From: Acridotheres tristis
Lineage: Eukaryota > Chordata > Aves > Passeriformes > Sturnidae
Direction: 5' to 3'
NCBI GenBank assembly: GCA_037013685.1
Contig: CM072919.1
Span: 49,062,616 to 49,126,615 of the forward strand
Length of the DNA: 64,000 nt
In this document: positions 27,301-36,022 of the stretch, piece by piece
Position numbering within the stretch: position 1 is the stretch's first letter
Layout: the number at the start of each line of letters is the position of its first letter
Notes under the pieces: model-generated
Databases searched by the model: none
What the model saw: the letters and a program-made list of their open reading frames with translations, nothing else
What the model was told of the DNA's origin: nothing
Translations under genes and position numbers: made by a program

Positions 27301-30300
27301 AGTTTACACTGACAGCAGGGAACAAAAAAATCAAAATAGCAACAAAACTGAAAATTCTACATTAATACATTGCAGATCCATGTCTCTCTTTACACTACTT
27401 ATGTTGAAAGTCTAATTTTCTTAGCTTTGTGATAATAACTTTTCTGGTTTTTTTTTTTTTAATAATGTCTTGATTTTGAAATACTTAATTGCAGGGTGAG
27501 TTTTCTCCTGAGACATGCATTTTGTGTAGACATGTGAATACTCAATGGTGTAGTTGAAATCTTAAAGGCTAGTGAAAGGACTTTCCAATGTGCAATCACT
27601 CCATATCATCCAGCTTATTGCTGGGAATCAGATGCAGAAAGTTCACTTAAACTGTAGACGTTTAGGAAATTTTCTGCCCAAAATTTCATAATTATATTGG
27701 TGTCTATCCAGAGTAACAGATAACTTCAGAAGTTTGAAAAAAAATAGTAAGTTCCAGTTAAATTACCATGTTCTCAGTCATATCAAGAGAAATAATGATT
27801 AGGACTTCAGGGTGTTACACTGTTTTTAGGTTTTATTGTAAAAATTGTGTGTTGACATTGCAGTTCAGAAGCTATTCCTTATTAAGTGCAATGTAATCGA
27901 ATAAGTCCTCTTGTGTGATTTTTGTGTCTGCATTACAATACTAATTAGTCCAGTATAAAAAAAGTATCCTGCTCAGTATTGAGTATCATGGTTTATTTTG
28001 TGTGTGTCAGTGGTCCTGCCATGAGCCTGTCTCTGCAAAGTGCTCATTTCAGGATTGCCAGTCCATCATTCTTCCCTCTGTCTGTGGTTTTTTTTCTTCT
28101 TCCATCTTCTAGAAAGCCACTTAAGTATTGTGGGTTCTAGAGTTCCAGACAGAAGAGATGTGTTACAAGTAACTGTTTCTTTAGTGTTCCTTAGGTACAG
28201 TAAGACTAGAGGTTGGAAGAATAAAAGCTGGGCCTTTTCACTCTGAGAGAAGAACATCCCAAAGCAGCCAGGTATGTAACTGGTTAGTTTAGGAGAAATA
28301 ATGTTAAATAATGAAAGCAAAAAAAAAGATTGGTTTTATGATGACAGTTACTTTTTCACATACCAGATCCAAGATGGAAAAATTCTACAACTTTTCAGTA
28401 GCCATTTTATATGTTCAGCTCAGCAAATTGTATCTGTTATAGACAGTATCCAGCCAGAAATATAATCCAGAAATTACATTGCTCCAGGCTTCAGCCTGGA
28501 AGCATAGAGAACTTCAATTCTCATCAATACCAGAAGAAGTCAGAGTCAACTTTAAACCTTTTAGTTACTGTCAGATTACTTGGCATACAGTGGAGTATTG
28601 CTTCAGAAAGTTTAGGGAATTTCTCCATTCTTTGCATGTTCTTACTGTAAGAACTTAAGAACTTCCTTTGGTTGTGAACTGGGGAGAAAAATTACCAAGT
28701 ATTAATTATAAATAGTTTAATTAAAATTCAAGCTAGCAGGTTAAAACAAGACAAGACTGACATTTTAGGCTCTCTTCAGAATTAGTATTGCAAAACAACA
28801 TGAAAACGTGTATATTCTGGCTGGTCTTATTCTAAGATGAAGTTCAGAGTGTTGAATGTTTTGAAGAGTGTGTCACAGTCAGTGAACTATTCTCACTAGG
28901 AACCGTCTTGTTCCTTTACTTGCCCTTCAAGTATAGTGAAAATCTTTCTGGAAATTGTGTTGATCAAGTTGAGTGGAGAGTGTAATCTCAGTTATAGCTG
29001 ATGCAATAGGTGAACATTTGAGAGTCCACAGGAGGATGAACTGAGATCTGTCTTTTGTATTCTGTCTTTACTATGGTACTTGTGGCTCACTTGCATTAGA
29101 AGATCTCTATAAGGTGATAGAAGTGTAGATAACTGGGTCTTGTTGGGCCATCAGAAGAAGCACTTCAAACCTCTGCATGGGGTTGTAGAAATACAATCTC
29201 TGTTGGTCTAATGATGCTTCTAAAAAGAACCATCTACAGTGACCAAAAGGTTTGTGGAGTTCTCTGACTCAGTTTTAACTGGACATAGAAAAAATAAAAT
29301 ACTGCAGAAAATAAACTGAATATAGCAAGTTGCAGTTTTATTTTTAGTAGCTGGGTCAGTGAAGCTCCTCTCTAATCCCAGTCTTACATTGTGTGTAGGT
29401 CAGTGAAGGAAGTGGCAGTCTCTCATCATTCAGTTTCCCAGTTTCTGGGTCCAGTGCACCTGAGGTCTTTGAAAGTGGCCTAAAGAAGAATACCAGTAAG
29501 TCGGAGACTTTTTTGGTGCTTTCAGTATTTTATACATGTGAACTGGTAGCTGAGATCTTTCTGTTAAAATGGTATAACTATGTGATGTAGGCCTCAAAGT
29601 GATTCCTTAGTAAAACGCTGTAGAACCAGTTACTGCTCAGTACATCATATATATCTTGTAGTAGCTTTTTATGAAAGAAACTAGCAACTTCTTGTATCAG
29701 CAGTTAAGATATTGACAATCTAAGTTGAGCCATAATTCTGTATTTAATCTAATTACATCATATTACAAGCTGTCTCATTCGTAGAAATCCAGATACATGT
29801 AGAATGGCTGTCTCATGCTTCAAGTTAGAACAAAGTTATTGCTGATCAAAGCATTGCTAGAAAATAATGGGGTTTTTTCTATTCTATTTGAGCATGCATA
29901 GCAGTCTTGTTCCAAAAGTTATTTAAATGGAGAAAATGGCTGATTCTTTCACCTATTCTAGAAGTATTTATTACAATAATCAGAAATAGAAGTATTTCAG
30001 ATTATTATAATGTTGACCACTGTCTAAATCAGATTTAAATTTATATAACAAACAAGAAGAAAGTTAGAATCATCATAGTGATTTGGATAACTTTATTGAA
30101 AAAGTTTTCTAGGAATGCTAGTTTAACTTTTTTTATTTATTTATTTTAATTCATTTGACAGCAGCTTCTGAAATACAGGGACTAAGAACAGTTGAAATAA
30201 AAAAGGTAAGTTGTAGCATGCAGTGGCGTATATTAGGAAGAGGTTTTGTAGATGATGTCAATGGGTATCTTTACAGAATGAAAGAAGTCTAGGCATATTC

Positions 30301-33300
30301 ATTGTTTTAGGAAAAGAACAGGAAATTAATTTGTCCGTCTTTTCAGTTCTGGACTGTATGATCTCCCCTGCCTATATTTTTATGTAAAGTAGTGTGACTT
30401 ATGCTATTATGTTTTGTGAGTTGTGTTGAAAGCAAAAGAAGGAAGAGATACTGGGACATAATTTTATTGTTCCCAGATTGAGTTAAATGCAGACTCTGTT
30501 TTGGTAAAGTCAGGGGAATTGTACCAAAGTTGGAAGGCTGATTTTTGGTGTTTGATATTTTTCTTCACACTTATTTTTAATGAGTAGACTCTTGCATGAC
30601 AGCTGCCAGGTTTTCAAGTGTGAAATTCACTCACCTTCATTATGCATGTGAACCTAGTCAGAAACTGCATCTTATTTTCCAAAATATTTATATTTATTTG
30701 TCTTTGCTTGGCATCTAGTTCACTTGATTACATGGATTGTATTCATCCATTCTCTTTTTACAGTAGAATCTGCAAATACCAGTTGCATTGGCAGTTTTTA
30801 GAGCGAGTTGAGTGTGGTTTTGCCCTTCAACATTTGGGCACTAGGGGGAGCATAAAGATTAATTCTAGTCTTCAGGAGCTTCATAGTAGGATATTCATAT
30901 AGACAGTACTAAGGACAGCAATCCCATCTCATTGGTTTTCCTTGCTCAGACATCTGTGCTGATATTAAGAATCAGGTGCTGAATTCTGTAATTATTTAGT
31001 TTGGTTAAGATAAAACACACACCTAAATCAGCTCATTTTCACCTACCACTGAGAAGAAGAAACATCCTTTCTGGTCTCTCTGCTTTCTTCAAGTGATGCA
31101 AAGTGTATAAGCTTAAAAACTGGCTTGACATGGGAATTCTAATTTTCATACAATAGAGGGTTTAGCGATCTCTTGAGGTTAGCCTACAATTCTCTGTGTT
31201 TTTCTTTCCAGAAAAATCTAACCTTTTTTTTAATTGCTATAACAGAGCCCTGCAGATTCACTTGGAGTGAGCATTGCTGGAGGTGTAGGAAGTCCTCTTG
31301 GAGATGTTCCTATATTTATTGCCATGATGCACCCGAATGGAGTTGCAGCTCAGACTCAGAAATTAAGAGTAAGTTGATTGTTAAGAGGGCTGTAAAGATT
31401 GCATGGGTAATGCACTGTAATTACTCTAGACAGGTAGTAAACCAGCAGTTCAGTGATACAGCAGTCATAACTGCTTCTGGCTGTGGAAAGAATCCTTGCT
31501 GTTTGGATTAATGAAAAAGGAACTCTGATTGCTAGCACGGGAAAGTGTAATTGCTGGCATGTGCTAACTAAAGAAAGGAGGTCCTAAACAGTCTTGGATC
31601 TTAGTCAGCTTGTGAAAATTAAAAGCATAGAAAGTGGTTCAGAAGGATGCGTTCTATAAATGAGTGCCACTGCTGAAAGTAGTGGTCATTCCTGCAATGT
31701 AGGTGTGCAATCTGTTTTATGTCTCATGTGTCCTATGCTTAGGATAAAGAGCGTACATTTTAGGCTCTGAGTTAGAGTCGGACATTTTGTCTGAAACTGT
31801 ATTTAAATGCATGCTGTATCCAATCTGCATCAAAGCTGGTTGAATTTAACTCAGGTTTCTTGGGAAATGGTATTTCAAGATGAAGTCAAACAGAATCTCT
31901 CATAATTTGCAAGTTCAGTCTGTCTGTCTTCAGGTGACATGCAAAATGCCTCTGTTTTTTTAACATGTACATTTCTAGAGTTCTAGGATCAGTTCTGTAA
32001 AGCATAACTACATTTTACACTCGTTAAAAGTGTAACTAAACACTAATCTGTACACTAAACTGCTGTAATTGGCTTATTCTGATGTTGAATTACCTGCCTT
32101 CATACTGGGTCATTTTGTAGCTCTGCTGTTGTTAAAAGTGACAAATAAATCCATGTAACTGAATTCGATTTTCTACATTTTCTTCTGTAGGTTGGGGACA
32201 GGATTGTTAGCATCTGTGGAACATCTACCGAGGGCATGACTCATTCCCAAGCTGTTAATATCTTAAAAAATGCTTCAGGCACTATTGAGTTGCAGGTAAA
32301 AAAATCGTCAGTGACATTTTGAATATTTTCTGAATACTGCTTTGCCAGCTGCTACACTGAACTATTTTAGTGTCAGCATTCTTATATCACTGATTTCCAA
32401 CTTCTGTTCCTAGGTTGTAGCTGGAGGAGAAGTAAGTGTCATAACTGGTCAGCAGCAGGATCCACCTACGTCCAGTCTTTCACTTTCAGGACTAACTTCA
32501 ACTGGCATTTTTCAGGATGATTTAGGGTCAGTAACTATAGAATGTACAGTCTCTGTAGCCTCTTTAGATGATACTCCACCTATTAACCTTCCAAATTCTA
32601 GCAAATAATGGATGACATTTTTGGCTTAGTCATGATTAACATATTTGGTATACATGGCACCTATGGGCCATAGGTCCTCCTCTGCATTTTTCATTATGAA
32701 ATTTGTTGTGCTGCAAATATTTTTTTTTCTCTCTACTGTGGATTTGTCATGTGATCTGATTTCTTCTGCAGCCTCTATTGCTTCACTGAGATTGGGTAGC
32801 TGGGATTAATTGATACACCCAGAAATTATCTTTTCACTGTTGTATCTGCGTTTCCTTAGTGTGCTCTCCAGTGCTGGGTAATCAGTAGTATCAGATGTTT
32901 CTGGTATACAAGGTATACTGCTTCTAGTATTCTGCAAGGTGAATTACATAAGCAAGTTTTGCATCAAACTCTGTCATAAATCTGAGGCATTTTTCTTTTA
33001 GGAATGGGGAAAGAAAAGAAGGATTCTTTAGCCACATACCTACTTTGAAAAGTGGAATTCCGAAATTTCTTGCTATCGAAGTATATGTGGGGAAATACAC
33101 CTGTAAATTATCTGTATAATATGCACATACATACAAATATACAGTCATCTATTAGGAGAGAAGCAGTTAAACTTTAATAGCATAAATTATTTGAGCTAAT
33201 TTTAGACATTACAGGATTTTTAAAGTATATGTTATGGAATCTGGAGATACTGGCAGTGCCTCACTACTTCACTGGTAAGCACTGTTGGTGGCATATAACA

Positions 33301-34449
33301 GCCATAACTATGCCCTGAGCTGTTTATTTGAAACAGCTACTTTCATATAATAATACAGGCATTAGGTAATTTACAGTGTTTTGCATTAAGTGAAATAGCC
33401 AGTTCTTCATAATAACAGTATTTGTAGTTGTAGTGGAAAGGGAAATGTATTGGTTAGCTTAAAAGGAGTAATGGGGTATTTTCTACATGTTAAATCCAAA
33501 GTTCAGACAAAATAAAAATACTCTTTTCCCATTTCTTAGACCTCCTCAGTACAAGACCATTACTCTGGACAGAGGACCAGACGGCCTTGGCTTTAGTATT
33601 GTGGGTGGCTATGGCAGTCCCCATGGAGACTTACCCATTTATGTGAAGACAGTGTTTGCAAAGGTAGGTGGAAATTTGTTCCATCAATCCGTTTATTAGT
33701 TCACTGCAGTTACTGTTCTAAATCATGGCCCGGGTTTGCAGTCAAAAGAATGTTACAGTTTCTCACAGCTTTTCCTTTTTATTGCAAAGGCTGATCAAAA
33801 CGTGCTTGCAGTATTTGAAGGCTGTATTCTTCTAAAGATTGAGAATTTCCAAATATACATGATCCAGCTTATTAGCAGAAGCAGCTCTTGAGACTGGAAT
33901 TGTGTTAAACACTTAGGAAAAAAGCTCCCTTGCCTTATATTTAGAGTGTATTTACTTCAGGCAGTTGAGGGGGATGTTTTATGGAACTCAGATTTCAGAG
34001 AAACACCACTTTGTGAAAAGTTCTCCAGGTCTTGAAAATCTTGCTTCTACAATACTAGGGTTTAAATCTTATACTAGCTGGAAAAACAGGGTTAATGGAA
34101 CCAAACAATTGTATAGATCCAATTTCTAAATGTGGAACTTAGACCGGGGAGGGTGTACTACAGAATTAGCAGTCTTCACAAATGTTGACTCTATGTTTAT
34201 CCCTGAAAATCAAAAATGTTGCAAGGGGTTTATTTTTCAAGACTGTGTGTCAGGAAGAAAAAGAAATGCTTGAGTCCACAGTTACTTGTTTTATCGTTCC
34301 AGGGTGCAGCAGCAGAAGATGGACGCCTCAAGAGGGGGGATCAAATCATTGCTGTGAATGGGCAGAGTTTAGAAGGGGTGACCCACGAGGAAGCAGTTGC
34401 TATTCTGAAAAGGACAAAAGGAACAGTCACTTTGACTGTGTTGTCATGA
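3230..34449 (+). CDS. MPDZ: MPDZ (MUPP1), 3' half of the coding region: 26 exons, PDZ7-PDZ13
   Basis: Multi-PDZ scaffold that gathers receptors, claudin/JAM-type junction proteins and signalling enzymes by binding their C-termini; family knowledge places it at tight junctions and synapses. Coding exons: 3230-3334, 4127-4219, 4715-4892, 7014-7124, 7648-7731, 10289-10390, 14416-14578, 15176-15372, 20457-20548, 20684-20774, 21110-21190, 21742-21834, 21924-21998, 23339-23516, 24074-24219, 24527-24610, 24717-24910, 25161-25308, 28185-28271, 29399-29495, 30162-30205, 31246-31368, 32191-32295, 32414-32526, 33540-33663, 34303-34449. All introns are GT-AG and every phase joins, giving 1017 residues plus stop. 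Seven GLGF-type loops are present (SLGISI, GLGLSL, GFGIAI, GLGLSI, GLGLSI, SLGVSI, GLGFSI). Linker peptides match vertebrate MPDZ rather than its paralogue PATJ. The N-terminal half lies left of the window. Introns not listed separately hold nothing I recognise. Confidence 0.96.
4127..4219 (+). CDS. MPDZ: MPDZ exon: acidic linker before PDZ7
   Basis: Acceptor catcag, donor gtaagt. The peptide contains [15 protein letters not shown] then SNWNQPRK, a strongly acidic linker followed by the basic entry to PDZ7, as in other vertebrate MPDZ proteins. It ends with two bases of a Lys codon. Confidence 0.93.
4715..4892 (+). CDS. MPDZ: MPDZ exon: first part of PDZ7
   Basis: Encodes [20 protein letters not shown] and then [19 protein letters not shown] and GDRIVE. 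SLGISI is the carboxylate-binding loop of PDZ7. Acceptor cacaaaag; donor gtacca is weak, so the exon end rests on phase and homology: it joins V-D-G-I-D-L of the next exon at a codon boundary. Confidence 0.95.
4893..7013 (+). other. MPDZ intron within PDZ7
   Basis: About 2.1 kb with no exon or repeat that I can identify. Open frames in it lack splice signals in the right phase. Confidence 0.7.
7014..7124 (+). CDS. MPDZ: MPDZ exon: second part of PDZ7
   Basis: Encodes [20 protein letters not shown] and then [11 protein letters not shown], the last strands and helix B of PDZ7. Helix B begins with His (ASHEQA), the residue that favours class I ligands (Ser/Thr at position -2). Acceptor caattacag, donor gtaagc; both ends fall on codon boundaries. 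Confidence 0.95.
7282..7359 (+). other. Candidate alternative exon with an in-frame stop after PDZ7
   Basis: After a plausible acceptor (tttccatttag) there are 25 sense codons and TAA in the phase delivered by the PDZ7 exon ending at 7124. The peptide begins [19 protein letters not shown]. No donor is seen before the stop, so use of this exon would end the protein after PDZ7. It may equally be chance or a decayed exon. Confidence 0.3.
7648..7731 (+). CDS. MPDZ: MPDZ exon, probably alternative: PDZ7-PDZ8 linker
   Basis: Twenty-eight open codons between acceptor gttccccag and donor gtaaag, with codon boundaries at both ends, so it can be included or skipped without changing frame. The Ser/Pro-rich peptide ([16 protein letters not shown] ... 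NPFYRQSSK) has no counterpart that I recall in human MPDZ, so it may be optional or lineage-specific. Confidence 0.6.
7732..10288 (+). other. MPDZ intron in the PDZ7-PDZ8 linker
   Basis: About 2.6 kb of AT-rich sequence. I see no exon, RNA gene or recognisable repeat. Confidence 0.65.
10289..10390 (+). CDS. MPDZ: MPDZ exon: linker carrying SSTNPFADS
   Basis: Thirty-four codons after acceptor ccttttag. The segment [14 protein letters not shown] matches the conserved linker peptide SSTNPFADS of vertebrate MPDZ. Donor gttgga is weak, but phase and homology on both sides support the end. Confidence 0.87.
10391..14415 (+). other. Large MPDZ intron in the PDZ7-PDZ8 linker
   Basis: About 4 kb, AT-rich, with short homopolymer runs. 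Open frames such as 11538-11897 show no domain and no flanking splice sites in phase. I see nothing else to annotate. Confidence 0.65.
14416..14578 (+). CDS. MPDZ: MPDZ exon: proline-rich linker before PDZ8
   Basis: Encodes [15 protein letters not shown], then [11 protein letters not shown] and [10 protein letters not shown]. The proline run and the DEFGYSW motif directly before PDZ8 match MPDZ. Acceptor ttcttcacag, donor gtaagt; it ends with one base of a Lys codon. Confidence 0.94.
15176..15372 (+). CDS. MPDZ: MPDZ exon: first part of PDZ8
   Basis: Encodes [20 protein letters not shown], then [20 protein letters not shown] and ADELLE. GLGLSL is the binding loop. Acceptor acatttag, donor gtgagt. 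The phase-0 donor sits directly before the ING turn, at the same place as the intron in PDZ7. Confidence 0.96.
15600..15665 (+). mobile_element. CR1 LINE 3'-end fragment
   Basis: Contains gttggactcagtgatcc followed by cccttccaactcag, the usual terminal portion of avian CR1 elements, about 65 bp and heavily 5'-truncated. Sense orientation relative to MPDZ. Confidence 0.75.
17095..20040 (-). mobile_element. CR1 LINE, 5'-truncated and degenerate, antisense in an MPDZ intron
   Basis: The left edge reads ggttggaagggaccttaaag, the reverse complement of a CR1 3' end. Going right on the minus strand come the C-terminal ORF2 motifs ([38 protein letters not shown]), then [10 protein letters not shown], the reverse transcriptase FADD box (17966-17977), and the endonuclease with [21 protein letters not shown] and GSLSCSDH. 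Reading frames are broken by stops and frameshifts, so it cannot move by itself. The right edge is approximate; ORF1 and the 5' UTR are missing. Confidence 0.93.
19034..19762 (-). pseudogene. CR1 ORF2 endonuclease fragment (longest surviving CR1 reading frame)
   Basis: A 242-codon open stretch in the CR1 copy. It resembles the apurinic-type endonuclease of non-LTR retrotransposons: a [12 protein letters not shown] start, ILMGDLNH near residue 115, and CSDHAL near residue 185, where the catalytic Asp-His pair lies. The upstream end of the domain and its link to the reverse transcriptase are broken, so I call it a pseudogene within the repeat. Confidence 0.85.
20457..20548 (+). CDS. MPDZ: MPDZ exon: second part of PDZ8
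   Basis: Encodes [20 protein letters not shown] and then KVKVIFI. Helix B begins with His (RTHQNA), suggesting class I ligands. Acceptor ttatctag, donor gtaagt; it ends with two bases of the Arg codon that starts [11 protein letters not shown]. Confidence 0.95.
20684..20774 (+). CDS. MPDZ: MPDZ exon: PDZ8 end and PDZ8-PDZ9 linker
   Basis: Encodes [15 protein letters not shown] and a variable linker ending [18 protein letters not shown] is well conserved in MPDZ; the following linker diverges from mammals. Acceptor atttttcag, donor gtaaag. Confidence 0.93.
21110..21190 (+). CDS. MPDZ: MPDZ exon: linker before PDZ9
   Basis: Twenty-seven codons ([14 protein letters not shown] ... [10 protein letters not shown]). 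KN(I/V)Q(Y/H)(V/L)ELPK is the first strand of PDZ9 in MPDZ. Acceptor tttctctag, donor gtatgt. Confidence 0.92.
21742..21834 (+). CDS. MPDZ: MPDZ exon: first part of PDZ9
   Basis: Encodes [20 protein letters not shown] and [11 protein letters not shown]. The binding loop is GFGIAI, an unusual version of GLGF also known in mammalian PDZ9. Acceptor tttgcccag... (ending at 21741), donor gtgaga; codon boundaries at both ends. Confidence 0.95.
21924..21998 (+). CDS. MPDZ: MPDZ exon: middle of PDZ9
   Basis: Encodes [20 protein letters not shown] and YPVEK, 25 codons. The intron on its left is only 89 bp, the shortest in the gene here. Donor gtgctt is weak; the exon end is fixed by phase and by the match of YPVEK-FISLL across the junction. 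Confidence 0.93.
21999..23338 (+). other. MPDZ intron within PDZ9
   Basis: About 1.3 kb with no recognisable exon or repeat. Confidence 0.7.
23339..23516 (+). CDS. MPDZ: MPDZ exon: end of PDZ9 and PDZ9-PDZ10 linker
   Basis: Begins [17 protein letters not shown], the end of PDZ9, then a low-complexity Ala/Pro/Ser/Thr linker ending [11 protein letters not shown]. The linker is poorly conserved apart from SPEPE. Acceptor atcatttag, donor gtaatg; one base of an Asn codon is carried over. Confidence 0.93.
24074..24219 (+). CDS. MPDZ: MPDZ exon: first part of PDZ10
   Basis: Encodes [11 protein letters not shown], then [20 protein letters not shown] and [22 protein letters not shown] is the loop of PDZ10, which in mammals binds partners such as the 5-HT2C receptor tail and claudins. 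Acceptor gttattctag, donor gttggt. Confidence 0.95.
24527..24610 (+). CDS. MPDZ: MPDZ exon: middle of PDZ10
   Basis: Encodes [20 protein letters not shown] and WAGDQILE, 28 codons, almost identical to the mammalian protein. Acceptor gttgacag, donor gtatgc. The donor lies before VNG, the same position as in PDZ7 and PDZ8. Confidence 0.96.
24717..24910 (+). CDS. MPDZ: MPDZ exon: end of PDZ10 and start of PDZ11
   Basis: Encodes [20 protein letters not shown] (helix B of PDZ10, with His), then [20 protein letters not shown] and [18 protein letters not shown], the loop of PDZ11. PDZ10 and PDZ11 are separated by only about 15 residues, and one exon joins them. Acceptor cgttgcag, donor gtatgt. Confidence 0.96.
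25161..25308 (+). CDS. MPDZ: MPDZ exon: main part of PDZ11
   Basis: Encodes [20 protein letters not shown] and [20 protein letters not shown] then [10 protein letters not shown]. Where most PDZ domains of this protein have His at the start of helix B, this one has Gln (NANQEA), as in mammals. Acceptor atttacag, donor gtatcg. Confidence 0.96.
25309..28184 (+). other. MPDZ intron within PDZ11
   Basis: About 2.9 kb. It contains one sense CR1 fragment (about 25700-25907) and otherwise AT-rich sequence with no exon that I can recognise. Confidence 0.75.
25700..25907 (+). mobile_element. CR1 LINE fragment (end of ORF2)
   Basis: The order ggaatggttttaaacc, gaagatggtgagtcactgg, gtgtggatgccccatct and ggttggatggggctctgag is the terminal ORF2 portion of an avian CR1. 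About 200 bp, truncated at both ends, same strand as MPDZ. Confidence 0.85.
28185..28271 (+). CDS. MPDZ: MPDZ exon: last strand of PDZ11 and start of the linker
   Basis: Encodes [16 protein letters not shown] then [13 protein letters not shown], 29 codons; CSLGTV closes PDZ11. An AG at 28194-28195 inside the exon could mislead exon calling, but only the acceptor at 28183-28184 keeps the frame. Donor gtatgt. Confidence 0.94.
29399..29495 (+). CDS. MPDZ: MPDZ exon: Ser-rich linker PDZ11-PDZ12
   Basis: Encodes [19 protein letters not shown] and [13 protein letters not shown], matching the VSEGSLSSF...SGSS...KKN linker of MPDZ. Acceptor gtgtgtag, donor gtaagt; one base is carried over. Confidence 0.93.
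30162..30205 (+). CDS. MPDZ: MPDZ micro-exon: entry to PDZ12
   Basis: A 44-bp exon encoding [14 protein letters not shown], the first strand of PDZ12. The acceptor reads gacagcag: two AGs three bases apart (NAGNAG). Using the first gives Thr-Ala, using the second gives Thr only. Donor gtaagt. Confidence 0.92.
31246..31368 (+). CDS. MPDZ: MPDZ exon: first part of PDZ12
   Basis: Encodes [19 protein letters not shown] and [20 protein letters not shown] then LR. SLGVSI is the binding loop. Acceptor tataacag, donor gtaagt; codon boundaries at both ends. Confidence 0.96.
32191..32295 (+). CDS. MPDZ: MPDZ exon: second part of PDZ12
   Basis: Encodes [20 protein letters not shown] and [15 protein letters not shown]. 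Helix B begins with His (MTHSQA). Acceptor cttctgtag, donor gtaaaa. Confidence 0.96.
32414..32526 (+). CDS. MPDZ: MPDZ exon: end of PDZ12 and PDZ12-PDZ13 linker
   Basis: Encodes [20 protein letters not shown] then [18 protein letters not shown]. Donor gtcagt at 32527 joins GG|A CCT CCT of the next exon (G-P-P-Q-Y-K). The frame stays open past the donor to a TAA at 32607-32609. Confidence 0.95.
32527..32609 (+). other. Possible retained-intron C-terminus replacing PDZ13
   Basis: Reading straight through the donor adds about 27 residues ([18 protein letters not shown] and then INLPNSSK) and TAA. The composition looks protein-like, but no transcript evidence is visible; the first AATAAA that I see downstream is at about 33509. 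Treat as a hypothesis. Confidence 0.3.
33540..33663 (+). CDS. MPDZ: MPDZ exon: first part of PDZ13
   Basis: Encodes [20 protein letters not shown] and [20 protein letters not shown] then K. This is the only domain here with the classical GLGF loop. Acceptor atttcttag, donor gtaggt. Confidence 0.97.
34303..34449 (+). CDS. MPDZ: MPDZ last coding exon: end of PDZ13 and stop
   Basis: Encodes [40 protein letters not shown] and TVTLTVLS, then TGA at 34447-34449. The protein stops right at the end of PDZ13, as in mammals. Helix B carries His. Acceptor atcgttccag. Confidence 0.98.
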   Translation, partial: GAAAEDGRLKRGDQIIAVNGQSLEGVTHEEAVAILKRTKGTVTLTVLS

Positions 34450-34944
34450 ACTGGCTGCCTGACTGGTTAGGGTCAATATTACTTTCTACATAGTAAAGAG
34501 AATGGAAATGTTTATGTAATCTTCTTGCTCTTTCAGCTTCACAGGACTGTGTTACAACACTGAAAAAAAGTAACATTTAACCATATTTTTGTATACATTA
34601 GAAGTACTTCTCTTTCTGAGAAACCACTGGGATGAAGTTATGTTAACTATGGAAACACATGGATATTTTTCCTATTAGTAAGTCACCACGAAAAAAAGAA
34701 AGTTTTCATGAATAACTGCACAAGAAAATGGAAATGTTTTGGTAAGAGACTTTGGATATTTGAATAATGTTGGAAAAATTATAAATTCACCAAGTCAGCA
34801 AGGGTGTTGCATGAGTAGCAGTAGTCAGAGAACAGGAATAAGGTTATTGAAGAAAAAAAATATTACTCAGACAGGGATTTTGTAGATAAGGGGAAAAGTC
34901 TGTAATCTGGAGGCAGATAGTTAACAGACGAGATGGTTCTTTGG

Positions 34945-34990
34945 AATTAGATGATTTTTAAGATTCCTTTCAACCCAAACTGTTTAATGA
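34945..34990 (+). mobile_element. CR1 LINE 3'-end fragment in the MPDZ 3' UTR
   Basis: The segment gaattagatgatttttaag followed by ttcctttcaacccaaact matches a CR1 3' end (about 45 bp). It contributes sequence to the mature 3' UTR. Confidence 0.65.
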
Positions 34991-35960
34991 CCATATTATT
35001 TCACAATGCTCAAGTAGAAGGAACTAGGTTGGTGACTTGGGTGGGCTATTTTGCTTGTCTTTTAAATTTAAAAAATTTAAATTTACTAGTGTCATGGTGT
35101 ATCTGAAAAAAAAAGAACACCGTGTTTCACTTGGCTTAGGTTTGAGGGTTCCATTATTTTGGTGGTGGGGGGGTGTTGGTGGTAGTGATGCTGGTTTTGG
35201 TTTTTGTTTGTTTTGTTTTTGGATTTTGTGGGACTTGTGCTCAGGGCTGAAAAACCATTACTAGTGGAAAGCATTCCTGGTGATTGAGAATGCCCAGCAA
35301 CTGCAGTATTAGGAGAACTAGGCTTTTAAAATAGGAATATTTTATAGTCTATATGGGTGAAAACAACTTTCCTAATGTGAAGTGTCTGTAAGCAAAGGTT
35401 ATCCTCTTCCAACGTGCAAGACTACGTACAGGGTTGGTTCAGACATTTCTGCAAGCTGCTTGCATCAGAGCCACGAACAAACCTCTCACAGCAGCTCTGC
35501 TTAGCTGCCAGCAGATGTCTGGATATTACCAGTGTGAAAGGAGTTGACATTAATGGTGTTGCTGCCATTATTGCTAGCAAAGGTAGAGTCCTCCTTGAAC
35601 TGAGGAGGCATACAGCCAGGAGTAATGAGTTGAGGATGGGTAAAGACCTGAAAATGCCTCACAATGGACGTGAGTAGTAAGACAGCAGTGAAGGTTTGCA
35701 TCAGTAATAAGCAGAAGAGGAGCTTTGACAGCTACAACTATTATTTTGGGGATATTAACATTAGAGGCACAGATAAAATTGTCTAGTAAGTACAATGCAA
35801 GTGGAGCTGTTCTTTGATCAGCAGCATGGTCAATAAATGCATCATTTTCTCATCACTAAAACTTTATCTAAAAACTGCACTCAATGAAACACTTAGTTGA
35901 TTGTAGCCTGCCTGCCTTTGCCTGCCACACTTTTAGGAATCTGGCAGATAAAGCATGCTT

Positions 35961-36022
35961 TTCCCATTATTTATTTTCCTGCAGAAAAAATTTCCCATTA
36001 TTTATTTTCCTGCAGAAAAAAT
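35961..36022 (+). repeat. 31-bp exact tandem duplication in the MPDZ 3' UTR
   Basis: Two identical adjacent 31-bp units, each starting ttcccattatttattttcct and ending gcagaaaaaat. Each carries ATTTATTTT, an AU-rich motif. Identity between the copies indicates a recent duplication or an assembly artefact. Confidence 0.9.

Noticed and set aside
35157..35225. Possible G-quadruplex in the 3' UTR
   Set aside because: Apart from one long G run the stretch has mostly GG pairs; evidence is too weak.
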